Shown piece by piece: positions 8,529 through 16,496 of a stretch of DNA of 64,000 nt (position 1 is the stretch's first letter; the number at the start of each line of letters is the position of its first letter). Location of the stretch: contig JAHDWA010000002.1 in NCBI GenBank assembly GCA_023382535.1, positions 437,547 to 501,546 of the forward strand, given 5' to 3'. This stretch comes from Anaerolineae bacterium (GTDB lineage: Bacteria > Chloroflexota > Anaerolineae > 4572-78 > J111). Below the pieces are notes generated by a model, which was not told the DNA's origin, did not search any database, and worked only from the letters and a program-made list of their open reading frames with translations. The translations under genes and the position numbers were made by a program.

Positions 8529-8584
8529 AATAGTCTCAATGCACAAACTGAGTTGAAATTAACTGCCTGCCTTGAGCTTTTTCC

Positions 8585-8613
8585 ATTGTACATTATCTTA
8601 GCTCAAAACGCAA
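8585..8613 (-). promoter_or_regulatory. Promoter of the small membrane-peptide unit
   Basis: Read leftwards TTGCGT (8613-8608), a 17-nt spacer and TACAAT (8590-8585). It starts about 45 nt past the stop codon of the deacetylase-like gene and reads to the 43-residue frame. Confidence 0.55.
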
Positions 8614-8657
8614 GCTTTAGACTTCCTACGGAATTATTATGTCAACAGAGCAATTTG

Positions 8658-9710
8658 TCAAAGGAACCCCTGCAAAAAAGCGACTGCATTCTCACCCAAA
8701 TGCTCCTGCAGATATCCTCCTTCTTGAATAATGACGGTCGGCATATCGAGGGCTGCAATTTGCAGGCCAATTTGGTGGATGCCGGCAGTAGTCAAGGTGA
8801 AGCCGCCTACGGGATCGCCGGCAAAAATATCGAATCCGGCGGAGACAAGCAAGTAGCGGGGAGCAAAAGCCCGGATTGTGGCCACTGCCTCGCCCAATGC
8901 AGCCAGGTAGGTTGTATCATCAACTCCTGGGGGGAGCGGCCAATTCTGATTGCAGCCTGCGCCTGCCCCTTCACCCCTTTCGTCGGCGCGGCCCCAGTAG
9001 TAAGGATATTCATTATCCGGGTCGGCGTGGAGGGAGCAAAACAGTACCGAGGGGTCGCTATAAAAAATGGCCTGAGTGCCGTTGCCGTGGTGGTAGTCAA
9101 TATCCAGAATTGCAGCTGCCGCCTGTTGACCAGCCATGCTGGTATTGTTTTGCAGGTAACGTGCCGCAACAGCAGCATTGTTAAGGTAACAATAACCGCC
9201 ATACAGGTCGGCAGCGGCGTGATGACCGGGCGGACGGCAAAGGGCATAAGTAACCTGCTCGCCCGCATGTACAGCAGCGGCGGCGGCCAGGGCACATTGG
9301 GCACTCCAATAGGCCGCATCCCAGGTTCCGGCCAAAATGGGACTGTATGGATCAAAAGCGTAATAACCTTTTAGCCCGGGAAAGGTACGTGGTTTGGGAC
9401 CGGTGTGCCGGGTGGCAAAGGTATCGGGGAAGAGACGGCTGCTCTTTGGCTGCCGGGCGCTTTCGGCATAAGCGCTTTGCAAAAATTCTAAAAAATCGGG
9501 CAGGTGGACCGCCAAAATCGGCTCAAGACCGCGGTCAACAGGCGCACTCATTACCCCGAGTTGGGCTGCCTCTATCGCCTGCAAAATGATCTCCGCTCGC
9601 GCCGGTACCTCGTCCACAGCCAAAGGATAACCTTCGAGGTAGGCTTGGTTGGTTGCGTGCAATTTGTGCATGTCGGTATAAAAGACAGGTATCCTGCCTC
9701 TTTTTAACAT
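8658..9710 (-). CDS. Histone-deacetylase-superfamily amidohydrolase (acetylpolyamine amidohydrolase-like)
   Basis: Zinc hydrolase of the arginase/deacetylase fold; bacterial members deacetylate polyamines, acetoin-related or other small acetyl amides. 350 residues from ATG 9710. Seen: YALCRPPGHHAAADLYGGYC with the paired active-site histidines, ILDIDYHHGNGTQAIFY carrying two zinc ligands (Asp and His), and LVSAGFDIFAGDPVGG with the third (Asp). EGGYLQEHLG holds the late Gly-Gly-Tyr. These blocks resemble class II HDACs and acetylpolyamine amidohydrolases more than AcuC. Its own promoter is at 9783-9810. The true substrate cannot be read from the sequence. Confidence 0.9.
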   Translation of the reverse strand: MLKRGRIPVFYTDMHKLHATNQAYLEGYPLAVDEVPARAEIILQAIEAAQLGVMSAPVDRGLEPILAVHLPDFLEFLQSAYAESARQPKSSRLFPDTFATRHTGPKPRTFPGLKGYYAFDPYSPILAGTWDAAYWSAQCALAAAAAVHAGEQVTYALCRPPGHHAAADLYGGYCYLNNAAVAARYLQNNTSMAGQQAAAAILDIDYHHGNGTQAIFYSDPSVLFCSLHADPDNEYPYYWGRADERGEGAGAGCNQNWPLPPGVDDTTYLAALGEAVATIRAFAPRYLLVSAGFDIFAGDPVGGFTLTTAGIHQIGLQIAALDMPTVIIQEGGYLQEHLGENAVAFLQGFL

Positions 9711-9782
9711 TTGACGATCCTTGGCTTGTATACTAAACTACTCTATGACTTGCCTGGCGCCACTATGAGTCAAAGTAGGATG

Positions 9783-9810
9783 ATTATATAATGACAACAA
9801 CTGGCGACAA
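9783..9810 (-). promoter_or_regulatory. Promoter of the deacetylase-like gene
   Basis: Read leftwards TTGTCG (9810-9805), a 16-nt spacer and TATAAT (9788-9783), leaving a leader of about 65 nt before ATG 9710. It lies back to back with the rightward promoter at 9877-9905. Confidence 0.55.
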
Positions 9811-9876
9811 ACTGCGCCTTCTGTTTGTTCAGCCCGGCTTGGTGATGCCTCGATGGTAAATGGCGGCCAATAGGGT

Positions 9877-9905
9877 TTGCTCGTATTGCTAAAAGTCGGT
9901 AGAAT
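9877..9905 (+). promoter_or_regulatory. Promoter of the recombinase-like chimeric gene
   Basis: TTGCTC (9877-9882), a 17-nt spacer and TAGAAT (9900-9905), about 55 nt upstream of ATG 9969. Confidence 0.5.
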
Positions 9906-9968
9906 CGGAGTTGGTAAAAACTTTGTCTCGAAAGAGTGGAGAACTGGCTGGAAGCCAGGACAATATTT

Positions 9969-11645
9969 ATGAGCAATCAAGCTGGTAATAAAGATATCAT
10001 TATCAATAAAACGCTGTGGTCCTTGGTCCAACAGAATCACCTGACTCCGGAAGAAGTGGCCCAGTTACGCCTTTCTCATCTGCACCTGGCGGGTAAAAAT
10101 CCGAGTATTAGTTTTACGCCTGAAGGTCAGCAGGAGCCTAAAGTAGTCGTCTTGGATATGGATACGCACCGGGCGCTGGTCAGTTGGCTGGTTAACCGGC
10201 CCGACTCGACCGGCGATTTCCTGTTCCCCGGCAGCGGTAGTGAAGCGATGAGTCCGGCAGAAATTCGGCACGCCCTTGAACAAGCCGAAGCTTCAGCTTC
10301 TGCTCCCGACCCCGCCTCTACCGCTCCTGTACCGACTACCCCCCCTGAGGCTGAACCGTCCACCGAGGTGCCGCCCCCAGGTACTGCTTCCAGGCCGGTC
10401 AGGCCGCTCTCTCGACCGGAAATGGGCGCCCCCCCCCCCGGTGTTGGAGCTGCCCCGGCTGTCTTTGTGCCGCCGACAATTCCGGAAGCAGAAGAGCCGA
10501 CCAGCGCCCCTTTGCCTGCATCTGGACCTAATCCTTCTACGCCGCCGTCCCCCTCCAGACCCGTGGCTCCGCCAAGGCCGCCTTCGGGGCCAATGAGTCG
10601 GCCGGAACCGCCGCCATCGGCAGCAAGCCAGGATCAACCCGGTGCTACCCCTCCCGGTAAAGAGGACGCTCCTGAACAACCAGCCGAGATGGATCAAACC
10701 ATGCTGGCTGCAAAAAAGCCAGGGGATCAAGGTGCATCTCCCCTTGAAAAGCCGAAAGAGCAGGCCACGGAGGCTCCGGCCAAAAAAGAAGCCAAAGTTG
10801 AGCCGCCCCTGGCCGTTAAAAAAGTTCAACCGCCGCTGGCCGCCCAAAAGGATAAGCGCCCGGCTTCGCAGATGCCGCCCCTGCAGCCGGACCGGTCGCG
10901 TTTGCTTATGCCTGGAATTATTGCCCTGGTCCTGGTCTGCGCCGTTTGCCTGGCCGGAGGGTGGTTCATCGGCCAGAGCGAGTCCGGCGGCCAAATTTTG
11001 GCCTCACTGGGTTGGTCTGGCGAGTCGCCTCAAACTGAAGCCACAGCAGAAGCCACGGAGGAAACGGGCGAAACCGTTGTCTTCGAGTCGGCCCTGCCAA
11101 CGCCAACCCTGCCTCCGACCAATACGCCTACGCCGTTCCCGGCGACTAACACGCCGCCGCCAACGGATACCGCCACGCCAACTCCTATCCCTGATACGCC
11201 CACGCCGGCGGCAACAGATACTCCCACCCCAACCGACACGCCTGAGCCAACCGATACCCCTGAAGCGGTGGAGGAGGAAGCCACCGAAGAACCACCCGCC
11301 CCACCCACGCCAGGGTTTAAATATCCGGCACCGGAATTGGTGGAACCCAGAGATGGGTTTGCCTTTATTCAGGGGAACACCATCGTGTTGCGCTGGAATC
11401 CGGTAGATTTGGCTCCAGATGAGCAGTATGCCGTGCGCCTGGTATATACCTATCAGGGACAACCGACCTATCAAGGAGCCAACATTAAGGACCCGCAGTG
11501 GACTGTCCCTCTTTCGCTCTTTGGCCAGATAGATGGCCCCGATAATCGCTACGAGTGGTTTGTGGTGGTCGAGCGGCTGAATGACGACGGCTCCGGCACA
11601 GCCATCAGCCCCGAAAGCGAGCGCCGGATCTTTACCTGGAGGTAA
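9969..11645 (+). CDS. Chimeric membrane protein: recombinase-like N-domain, Pro linker, membrane helix, Fn3-like C-domain
   Basis: 558 residues from ATG 9969; an upstream in-frame start at 9936 is less likely. Residues 1-95 resemble the front of a tyrosine recombinase catalytic domain (LTPEEVAQLRLSHLHLAG, a strand pair, then LDMDTHRALVSWL and GDFLFPGSGSEAMSPAEIR), but the catalytic Arg position reads Thr (NHLTPEEV) and the HxxR and Tyr boxes are absent. Residues about 95-305 are Pro/Ala/Lys-rich. A membrane helix follows (about 311-333, GIIALVLVCAVCLAGGWFIG), then a Thr/Pro linker, then about 110 residues (VEPRDGFAFIQGNTIVLRW; EWFVVVERLN) of beta-sandwich, Fn3-like appearance. Probably a structural or sensing protein, not an integrase. 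Function unknown. Confidence 0.7.
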   Translation: MSNQAGNKDIIINKTLWSLVQQNHLTPEEVAQLRLSHLHLAGKNPSISFTPEGQQEPKVVVLDMDTHRALVSWLVNRPDSTGDFLFPGSGSEAMSPAEIRHALEQAEASASAPDPASTAPVPTTPPEAEPSTEVPPPGTASRPVRPLSRPEMGAPPPGVGAAPAVFVPPTIPEAEEPTSAPLPASGPNPSTPPSPSRPVAPPRPPSGPMSRPEPPPSAASQDQPGATPPGKEDAPEQPAEMDQTMLAAKKPGDQGASPLEKPKEQATEAPAKKEAKVEPPLAVKKVQPPLAAQKDKRPASQMPPLQPDRSRLLMPGIIALVLVCAVCLAGGWFIGQSESGGQILASLGWSGESPQTEATAEATEETGETVVFESALPTPTLPPTNTPTPFPATNTPPPTDTATPTPIPDTPTPAATDTPTPTDTPEPTDTPEAVEEEATEEPPAPPTPGFKYPAPELVEPRDGFAFIQGNTIVLRWNPVDLAPDEQYAVRLVYTYQGQPTYQGANIKDPQWTVPLSLFGQIDGPDNRYEWFVVVERLNDDGSGTAISPESERRIFTWR

Positions 11646-11681
11646 CTCTAGTACATCTAGGTGGAAGTAAGTCGCTGGTTT

Positions 11682-11725
11682 GTAGTAACGGCTTTAGCCA
11701 CCTAGACCCCTGAAGGGGTTACTAC
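11682..11725. repeat. GTAGTAAC palindromic (REP-like) element
   Basis: GTAGTAACGGCTTTAGCC is followed, after a short spacer, by CCTGAAGGGGTTACTAC, whose inverse is GTAGTAACCCCTTCAGG. The arms are related but not identical. A sister element with the same GTA-start, CTT-AG core lies at 53059-53113. Located between convergent genes. Confidence 0.7.
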
Positions 11726-11781
11726 GTACTCTGGAGTTACTTACGCCGCCATGTATTAGTTACTCGTTGTGTTAAAACGAC

Positions 11782-11810
11782 AAAGCCTCGACTAAATAGG
11801 TCGAGGCTTT
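11782..11810. terminator. Bidirectional terminator between convergent genes
   Basis: AAAGCCTCGA and TCGAGGCTTT form a perfect 10-bp stem with a 9-nt loop. A-tracts and T-tracts flank it on both sides, so it can serve both the rightward chimeric gene and the leftward aromatic-degradation operon. Confidence 0.75.
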
Positions 11811-11829
11811 ATTGCTGGTACGGCAGACC

Positions 11830-13266
11830 TCACTGCGTTTTAACCACCACGGCTTTAGTGGCCATATAATGGTCAATTGCCTCGATGCCATGCTCCTGGC
11901 CAACACCACTCTGCTTGAAGCCACCAAAGGGCAGCTCATCATAAATTTTGGCCACGCTGTTGATCCAGGTATAACCTGCTTCTAATCGTTCGGCAGCGCG
12001 CATCGCTTTGTTCAGATCTCGTGTCCAGATGGATGACCCCAGGCCAAAGATAGAACTATTGGCCCGGGCAAGCGCTTCATCCAAATCTTTGACAGGCACA
12101 ATGGGCACTGCCGGGCCAAAGACTTCTTCGGTTAGCACCCGCGAGTCAGGAGCAACTTCGGCCAAGACGGTGGGCAGGTAGAAGTTGCCCCGTTCGTACT
12201 GCGTCCCCTCTGGCCGTCGCCCTCCGGCAAGGAGCTTTGCCCCTCGTTCAACCGCGTCCTGCACCTGGGCTTCGATTTCGGCTCGCTGGCCGGGGGTGTG
12301 CAGCGGCCCTAGGCGCGACCCAGCCTCCAGACCCGGCCCTACTGTCAATTTTTTAACTTTGGCTACCAGTTTAGCGGCAAACTCGTCGGCCACAGCCTCG
12401 AAGACAAAAATACGTTTGATGGCCAGGCAGGCCTGGCCGCAGTTGAAAAAGCGACCGACCGAGGCCGCGCTGACTGCCTGATCAATATCGGCATCATCAC
12501 AGACAATCAGCGGATCAGAGCCGCCCAATTCCAGGGTGACGCGCTTGATGGTTTTGGCCGCGCTGGCCATCACCTGCCGTCCCACCTCGGTCGAGCCGGT
12601 GAAGCCGATTTTTGCCACCTGGGGGTGCTCAATCAACGCCTGGCCCACCACGCTGCCCTGGCCGGTGACGCAGTTCAGGACTCCAGCCGGCAGGCCGGCC
12701 CGGCTCATTAATTCGATCACCCGCAGGTCGGTCAACGGAGTTGTCTCCGCCGGTTTGACCACCATTGTATTGCCTGCTACCAGCGCCGGCCCAACTTTAT
12801 TGCCCATCAGCGAGACTGGAAAATTCCAGGGGACAATAGCCGCGCAGACGCCATAAGGCCGCTTCAGGATCAGGCCGTGGGCCTTTTGGTCCAGGTTAGG
12901 GACGTAACCGCCGCGCAGATTTTTAGCCAATCCGGCATAATGCTCGATGGTGTGAGCAAAGCGGTGGATTTCCATTTGAGCTTCGGCCAGGGGCTTACCC
13001 TGTTCGCAGGTCAGCAGGTGCGCCAGTTCCGCCACGTTCGCCCGGATGGCCTCGACTGCCTTGTACAAGATCGCGCCTCGCTTGGCCGCCGGGGTATCCC
13101 ACCAGCCCGGAAAGGCGTCCGCCGCCGCTTGCACCGCCGTATTCACATCTTCCACCGTCCCGCGCGGGGTCGTGTCAACCACTTCGCCGGTAGCCGGGTT
13201 AACCACTTCGTGAATGCTGCTGCCCGTAGATTGGACATATTCACTGTTAATAAAGTGCGTCGCCAT
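11830..13266 (-). CDS. Aldehyde dehydrogenase (NAD(P)+), last gene of the aromatic operon
   Basis: Oxidises an aldehyde to the acid. 478 residues, a normal family length. Seen: IVPWNFPVSL, the oxyanion Asn region; KPAETTPLTDLRV for the cofactor; FTGSTEVGR; the general base Glu in VTLELGGSDPLIVC; the catalytic Cys in NCGQACLAIKR; and EEVFGPAVPIVPV. It lies 64 nt after the carbonic-anhydrase-like gene and is a paralogue of the enzyme at 19263-20723. In a cluster that contains epoxidase-like subunits but no PaaZ, it could oxidise the ring-opened semialdehyde; this is inference. Confidence 0.92.
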   Translation of the reverse strand: MATHFINSEYVQSTGSSIHEVVNPATGEVVDTTPRGTVEDVNTAVQAAADAFPGWWDTPAAKRGAILYKAVEAIRANVAELAHLLTCEQGKPLAEAQMEIHRFAHTIEHYAGLAKNLRGGYVPNLDQKAHGLILKRPYGVCAAIVPWNFPVSLMGNKVGPALVAGNTMVVKPAETTPLTDLRVIELMSRAGLPAGVLNCVTGQGSVVGQALIEHPQVAKIGFTGSTEVGRQVMASAAKTIKRVTLELGGSDPLIVCDDADIDQAVSAASVGRFFNCGQACLAIKRIFVFEAVADEFAAKLVAKVKKLTVGPGLEAGSRLGPLHTPGQRAEIEAQVQDAVERGAKLLAGGRRPEGTQYERGNFYLPTVLAEVAPDSRVLTEEVFGPAVPIVPVKDLDEALARANSSIFGLGSSIWTRDLNKAMRAAERLEAGYTWINSVAKIYDELPFGGFKQSGVGQEHGIEAIDHYMATKAVVVKTQ

Positions 13267-13330
13267 TGCTTCAATTCCTTAAAAGATTAAATCTGTTGTC
13301 AATCAGCTAAAGATCATGACATTTCACGAT

Positions 13331-13849
13331 TTACGTTTCAACCAATGCTTTTCGATAATTCTTCGCCAACTCCTGATAAACCTCTGTTGCTGTAGCAACA
13401 TGGTGTCGTGCTTCCTGGGACATGGGGCCTTTGATTTGAGCCGGCACGCCGGCGGCCAGGGTATCGGGTGGAATGACTTGATTCTCGCGGACCACACTCC
13501 CGGCGGCGATGAGCGCCCGCTCGCCGACTACCGCCCCGTCCAGTACGGTCGCATTCATTCCCACCAGAGCACCGGCCTCGATCCGGCACGCTTCCAGCAC
13601 CACCGCATGGCCGATGGTCACATCTGGCCCGACAATCGCCGGGTTCTCCACGCTGACGTGAATGACGACGTTATCCTGAATGCTGCTCCGCTCGCCAATG
13701 ATAATTTGATTCTCATCGCCCCGTAACACTGCCCCAAACCAGATATTGGCCCCGGCTTTGATAGTGACATCTCCGGCGATGACCGCAGTCGGGGCGATGA
13801 AGGCATCTTCAGCGATTTGAGGGCGCTTACCGTTGTATTCAATAATCAT
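13331..13849 (-). CDS. Gamma-carbonic-anhydrase-family hexapeptide protein (PaaY-like)
   Basis: Left-handed beta-helix protein of 172 residues with successive hexapeptide turns (VIAGDVTIKAGANIWFGAVL; ALVGMNATVLDGAVVG). PaaY of phenylacetate operons is in this family and acts as a thioesterase-like salvage enzyme. Two of the usual metal-binding His are present (H64 in VVIHV, H81 in TIGHAV). The third, normally in the LHGC turn, is replaced by Glu (E86 in VLEAC), so metal binding may be altered. Its start overlaps the previous gene's stop by 4 nt (ATGA), showing coupling with the metallo-beta-lactamase-fold gene. Confidence 0.85.
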   Translation of the reverse strand: MIIEYNGKRPQIAEDAFIAPTAVIAGDVTIKAGANIWFGAVLRGDENQIIIGERSSIQDNVVIHVSVENPAIVGPDVTIGHAVVLEACRIEAGALVGMNATVLDGAVVGERALIAAGSVVRENQVIPPDTLAAGVPAQIKGPMSQEARHHVATATEVYQELAKNYRKALVET

Positions 13850-14580
13850 ACGATAATTTGCTTGCCATCCTCTGCGTATTCAAATTCAAGACTCGCCAAC
13901 CGGTTAAACATATCATCGCTCATGTGAGTGATGACAATCCGCTCGCACTCCAGTGCTGCCCGGTGGGCTAACAGCGTCTGGTAATCCAGGTGATACTTCA
14001 TCTTCTTTTCAAAAAAGTATGCTTCGCAGATAAACAGGTGTGCTCCTTTGGCGGCACTGACCAGCGACTCTGTCCATTCAGTGTCGCCTGAATAGGCCAG
14101 GACTCTCCCGCCACACTCAATTCGTAGAGCGAAAGGTGGCGCGCCGCTGGCATGCACAACCTGGTAGGGTGTAATCACCAATGGACCTATCTCAACCGGT
14201 TTGCCGTGAACAAATTCGACATAGGTCGTCGAAAATTGCTGCTCAACTTGAGAAGAACCGGGAAAGAGCACCTCCTGCGCTTCCCGGACTCGCCGCTCCA
14301 ATCCAGGCGGGCCAGCCAGCACTAACGGCTGACAACGCTTTGAGATAAGTTGAGCGTCGAGGAGAAAGAAGGGGATACCTCCAAAGTGGTCGCCGTGCAA
14401 ATGCGTAATGAGAATAATTCCTACTTGCGTCGGATTCACTTTCCAGCGTTTCAGACCAATCAGCGCCGAAGTCCCGCAGTCCAAAAGGAACTCCGTTTCT
14501 CCGGCAACCACATGGATACATGCTTGGAGTCTGCCGCCGCTGCCAAAGGTGTCACCGCTGCCCAGAAACCTGACTTTCAC
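13846..14580 (-). CDS. Metallo-beta-lactamase-fold hydrolase, RNase Z/lactonase-like
   Basis: Binuclear zinc hydrolase of 244 residues. Seen: N-terminal VRFLGSGDTFGSGGR; the signature THLHGDHFGG (His60, His62, Asp64, His65); a later His in QVVHASG; and Asp in LAYSGDTEW. The ITHMSDDM block near the end supplies the last histidine. The start is GTG 14580; no ATG fits the conserved N-terminal strand. Length and layout are those of short RNase Z-like metabolic hydrolases. In this operon it could open a lactone or cleave a CoA thioester, which is inference. It ends inside the start of the PaaY-like gene. Confidence 0.82.
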   Translation of the reverse strand: MKVRFLGSGDTFGSGGRLQACIHVVAGETEFLLDCGTSALIGLKRWKVNPTQVGIILITHLHGDHFGGIPFFLLDAQLISKRCQPLVLAGPPGLERRVREAQEVLFPGSSQVEQQFSTTYVEFVHGKPVEIGPLVITPYQVVHASGAPPFALRIECGGRVLAYSGDTEWTESLVSAAKGAHLFICEAYFFEKKMKYHLDYQTLLAHRAALECERIVITHMSDDMFNRLASLEFEYAEDGKQIIV

Positions 14581-14589
14581 TGTTCTGTT

Positions 14590-15378
14590 TTACCTTCCCG
14601 TGAACCTCGGCTTGCGTTTCTCCCGAAAAGCCCGGACACCTTCCTGGTGGTCCTCGGTTTTGATGAGGACGCTCTGGGCCAGGCTCTCTAAAAACAGGGC
14701 GGTGGTCTGGTCGGTTTCGCTGGACGCAAGCAGCAGCCGCTTGACCACCCCCAGCGACTGCGGGGCGCGTTGCAATAATTTCTGGGCCAGCGCCTGGGCT
14801 TCCCCCAGCAGCGTTTCGTGTGGCATGACATGGTGGACCAGGCCAATTGTTTGCGCCTCCTCTGCGCTGAGCGTGTCGCCCATAAAAATCAGTTCTTTGG
14901 CTTGGGCCAGGCCGACCAGCCGCACCAGCCGGACCGTGCCGCCATGACCGGGAATCAGGTTGATAAAATTCTCCCGGAAGGCGAAACGGGCCTGGTTGGA
15001 GGCCAGTCGTAAATCGCAGGCCATGGCCAGTTGCAGCCCGGCCCCGCTGGCCACGCCGTTGATGGCGGCAATGACCGGCTTTTCCAGAATCTCCAGCAGA
15101 TTAAAAAACTCGGTCAGGTGATGGCCGTGGGCCCGAAAATCAGGCGTCAGCCACTCTCGCTCAAAATGGCTGATATCGCCCCCCGCCGAAAAAGCCTCGT
15201 CGCCCGCACCGGTGAAAATCACGACCTTAATCGCGGTGTCGGTCAGCAGCAGATCGCCCAGGGCACGCAAATCGTGCCGCATCTCGGTGCTGATGGCATT
15301 GTACGCTTCGGGCCGGTTGAGAGTGACCGTGGCAATGCCGGTGGGAGAAAGATCGTAAAGAAGGTGGGTGAAATTCAT
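14590..15378 (-). CDS. Enoyl-CoA hydratase/isomerase family protein (PaaG-like candidate)
   Basis: Crotonase-fold protein of 262 residues from ATG 15378. A longer frame begins in the repeat DNA upstream and reads repeat-derived residues, so it was rejected. Seen: oxyanion-hole strands (EAFSAGGDISHF; AAINGVASGAGLQLAMACDL) and RENFINLIPGHGGTVRL. The first catalytic Glu of hydratases is Gln here (Q116) while the second Glu is kept (E136), so it is more likely an isomerase such as PaaG, or a variant hydratase. Tenth gene of the Hcr-Paa run after the epoxidase-like subunits. Confidence 0.87.
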   Translation of the reverse strand: MNFTHLLYDLSPTGIATVTLNRPEAYNAISTEMRHDLRALGDLLLTDTAIKVVIFTGAGDEAFSAGGDISHFEREWLTPDFRAHGHHLTEFFNLLEILEKPVIAAINGVASGAGLQLAMACDLRLASNQARFAFRENFINLIPGHGGTVRLVRLVGLAQAKELIFMGDTLSAEEAQTIGLVHHVMPHETLLGEAQALAQKLLQRAPQSLGVVKRLLLASSETDQTTALFLESLAQSVLIKTEDHQEGVRAFREKRKPRFTGR

Positions 15379-15380
15379 GC

Positions 15381-15451
15381 TGCGTGAGGCGTAAGGCGTA
15401 AAGCGTGAAGCGTAAAGTAATTTCTTCACGTATCACGCATCACGTTTCACG
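15381..15451. repeat. Degenerate GCGTAAAGCGTGAA word repeat with inverse (family B)
   Basis: GCGTGAGGCGTAAGGCGTAA words are followed by TTCACGTATCACGCATCACG words, their inverse. The arms fold into an imperfect hairpin between two co-directed genes. A sister copy is at 58679-58751. Confidence 0.75.
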
Positions 15452-15648
15452 TCCCCTCCTTCCTCTTGCCACTTGCACCACTCAAAGGCGCTGTGACAGT
15501 TGTGGCAGTAATATTGTGAGACTAATAAAAACTGACCAAAAAGAGCCATAAACTCGGTTCTTTCCGAGCCGCAAAAGGCGCAGGGGGGATGGTCGGGTAC
15601 TTCAGGCGGTTTGGTTTCGATTAACTCTTTGAGTTTAGCCATACTCAA
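15433..15648 (-). CDS. PaaD-type zinc-ribbon protein, separate from its DUF59 half
   Basis: 71 residues holding two CxxC pairs: PPCAFCGSERTEFMALFGQF and YYCHNCHSAFEWCKW. This is the C-terminal zinc ribbon of PaaD (consensus CxxCGS..T..FG..C...Y.C..C...F..FK), known there as a domain fused to a DUF59 iron-sulfur carrier domain. Here it stands alone; the DUF59 half is the gene at 17033-17359. TTG 15648 lies 6 nt after GGGAGG and is preferred; ATG 15642 is possible. Probable role: maturation of the epoxidase-like oxygenase. Its 3' end runs into family B repeat DNA. Confidence 0.82.
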   Translation of the reverse strand: MSMAKLKELIETKPPEVPDHPPCAFCGSERTEFMALFGQFLLVSQYYCHNCHSAFEWCKWQEEGGDVKRDA

Positions 15649-15686
15649 AAGCTACCTCCCCATCGGTTGGGATGTTGGATTTGCAT

Positions 15687-16496
15687 TTAATTCAACCGCC
15701 GTGTTTTGGGATTCCAGCGCTCCCAGGGTAACTCGCCAGTGATGCTCCACTGCTCTGCCGCAACCTCAAAGGAAACTGGCAAGGAGTAGCCCACTTCTTG
15801 CAGCACCGGCCCAACTCGCCGTAGAAACTTCTGGCGCAAGATGGGTACGTCATCGCAGAGGAGACCTTCGTCAAGGGCGTACTGCTGGTACTTTTCGCTG
15901 GGCTGGCCCAGCCAGCAGATAACTTCGGGCCAAATACGGCGCAGGGTGGCCTCCAGCCGGTCTCTGGCCAGGCTGTCGTGCTTGGCCAGACTGCGGACCC
16001 AGGTAGCCCCGTACATGGCGTGGAATCGCTCTTCCTGCAAAATTTTGGCGGCACGCTGCTTGAGCGGCTCAAATACCGACTCCCTGGCCGCTTCAAACAC
16101 GACCGAGAGGGCCTGGTCGAACAGAAAATTGGCGGCGACAAAATCGAGCCAACTGCCAAAGGGTTGGTCAAGGAAAGTGATATTGATCAAGTCGCTGCGG
16201 TCTTCCTCTTTTTTGAGCACGGGCGGCGCGTCGGGGAAGGTGCGAAAGAGCGGGTAAAGGCTGCGGGCGTGGCCCAACTCGTCCTGGGTCATCGCCGCCG
16301 CTGCAACCGCCGCTTCGAGCATGGGCGCGCTGTTGACCCACTCGGCGTAGCGTTTGCCCAGCATATACTTGTTGTCGGCCAGTTGCAGCAGCAGATTGAG
16401 CAGAACCGCCTGGGTTTTGGGGCTAAAATCGGCCGGGTCAGAGGTAGCGGCCCTGACCGGAATTTCCTCCATTTGAAAATGATCGGCCTCGCTCAT
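15687..16496 (-). CDS. paaC: Phenylacetyl-CoA epoxidase-like subunit, PaaC family, retaining iron-ligand motifs
   Basis: Four-helix ferritin-like protein of 269 residues from ATG 16496, which overlaps the upstream stop (ATGA). Seen: MTQDELGHARSLYPLF with an ExxH pair (E73/H76) and LQEERFHAMYGATW with a second (E156/H159), plus the family block QPFGSWLDFVAANFLFDQAL. In E. coli PaaC, as remembered, the first motif is degenerate (DLLGQ) and only PaaA binds the diiron centre; here both look intact. It partners with PaaA at 17379-18371. Membership in the PaaA/PaaC family is secure; assignment to PaaC is by position and length. Confidence 0.85.
   Translation of the reverse strand: MSEADHFQMEEIPVRAATSDPADFSPKTQAVLLNLLLQLADNKYMLGKRYAEWVNSAPMLEAAVAAAAMTQDELGHARSLYPLFRTFPDAPPVLKKEEDRSDLINITFLDQPFGSWLDFVAANFLFDQALSVVFEAARESVFEPLKQRAAKILQEERFHAMYGATWVRSLAKHDSLARDRLEATLRRIWPEVICWLGQPSEKYQQYALDEGLLCDDVPILRQKFLRRVGPVLQEVGYSLPVSFEVAAEQWSITGELPWERWNPKTRRLN

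Noticed and set aside
8249..8530. Rightward basic 93-codon frame in the gap before the deacetylase-like gene
   Set aside because: It lies opposite a promoter, a terminator and the small membrane-peptide frame, and has no ribosome site or recognisable domain.
15379..15429. N-terminal extension of the hydratase beginning MKKLLYASRF
   Set aside because: Encoded by family B repeat DNA; the conserved crotonase fold begins just after ATG 15378.
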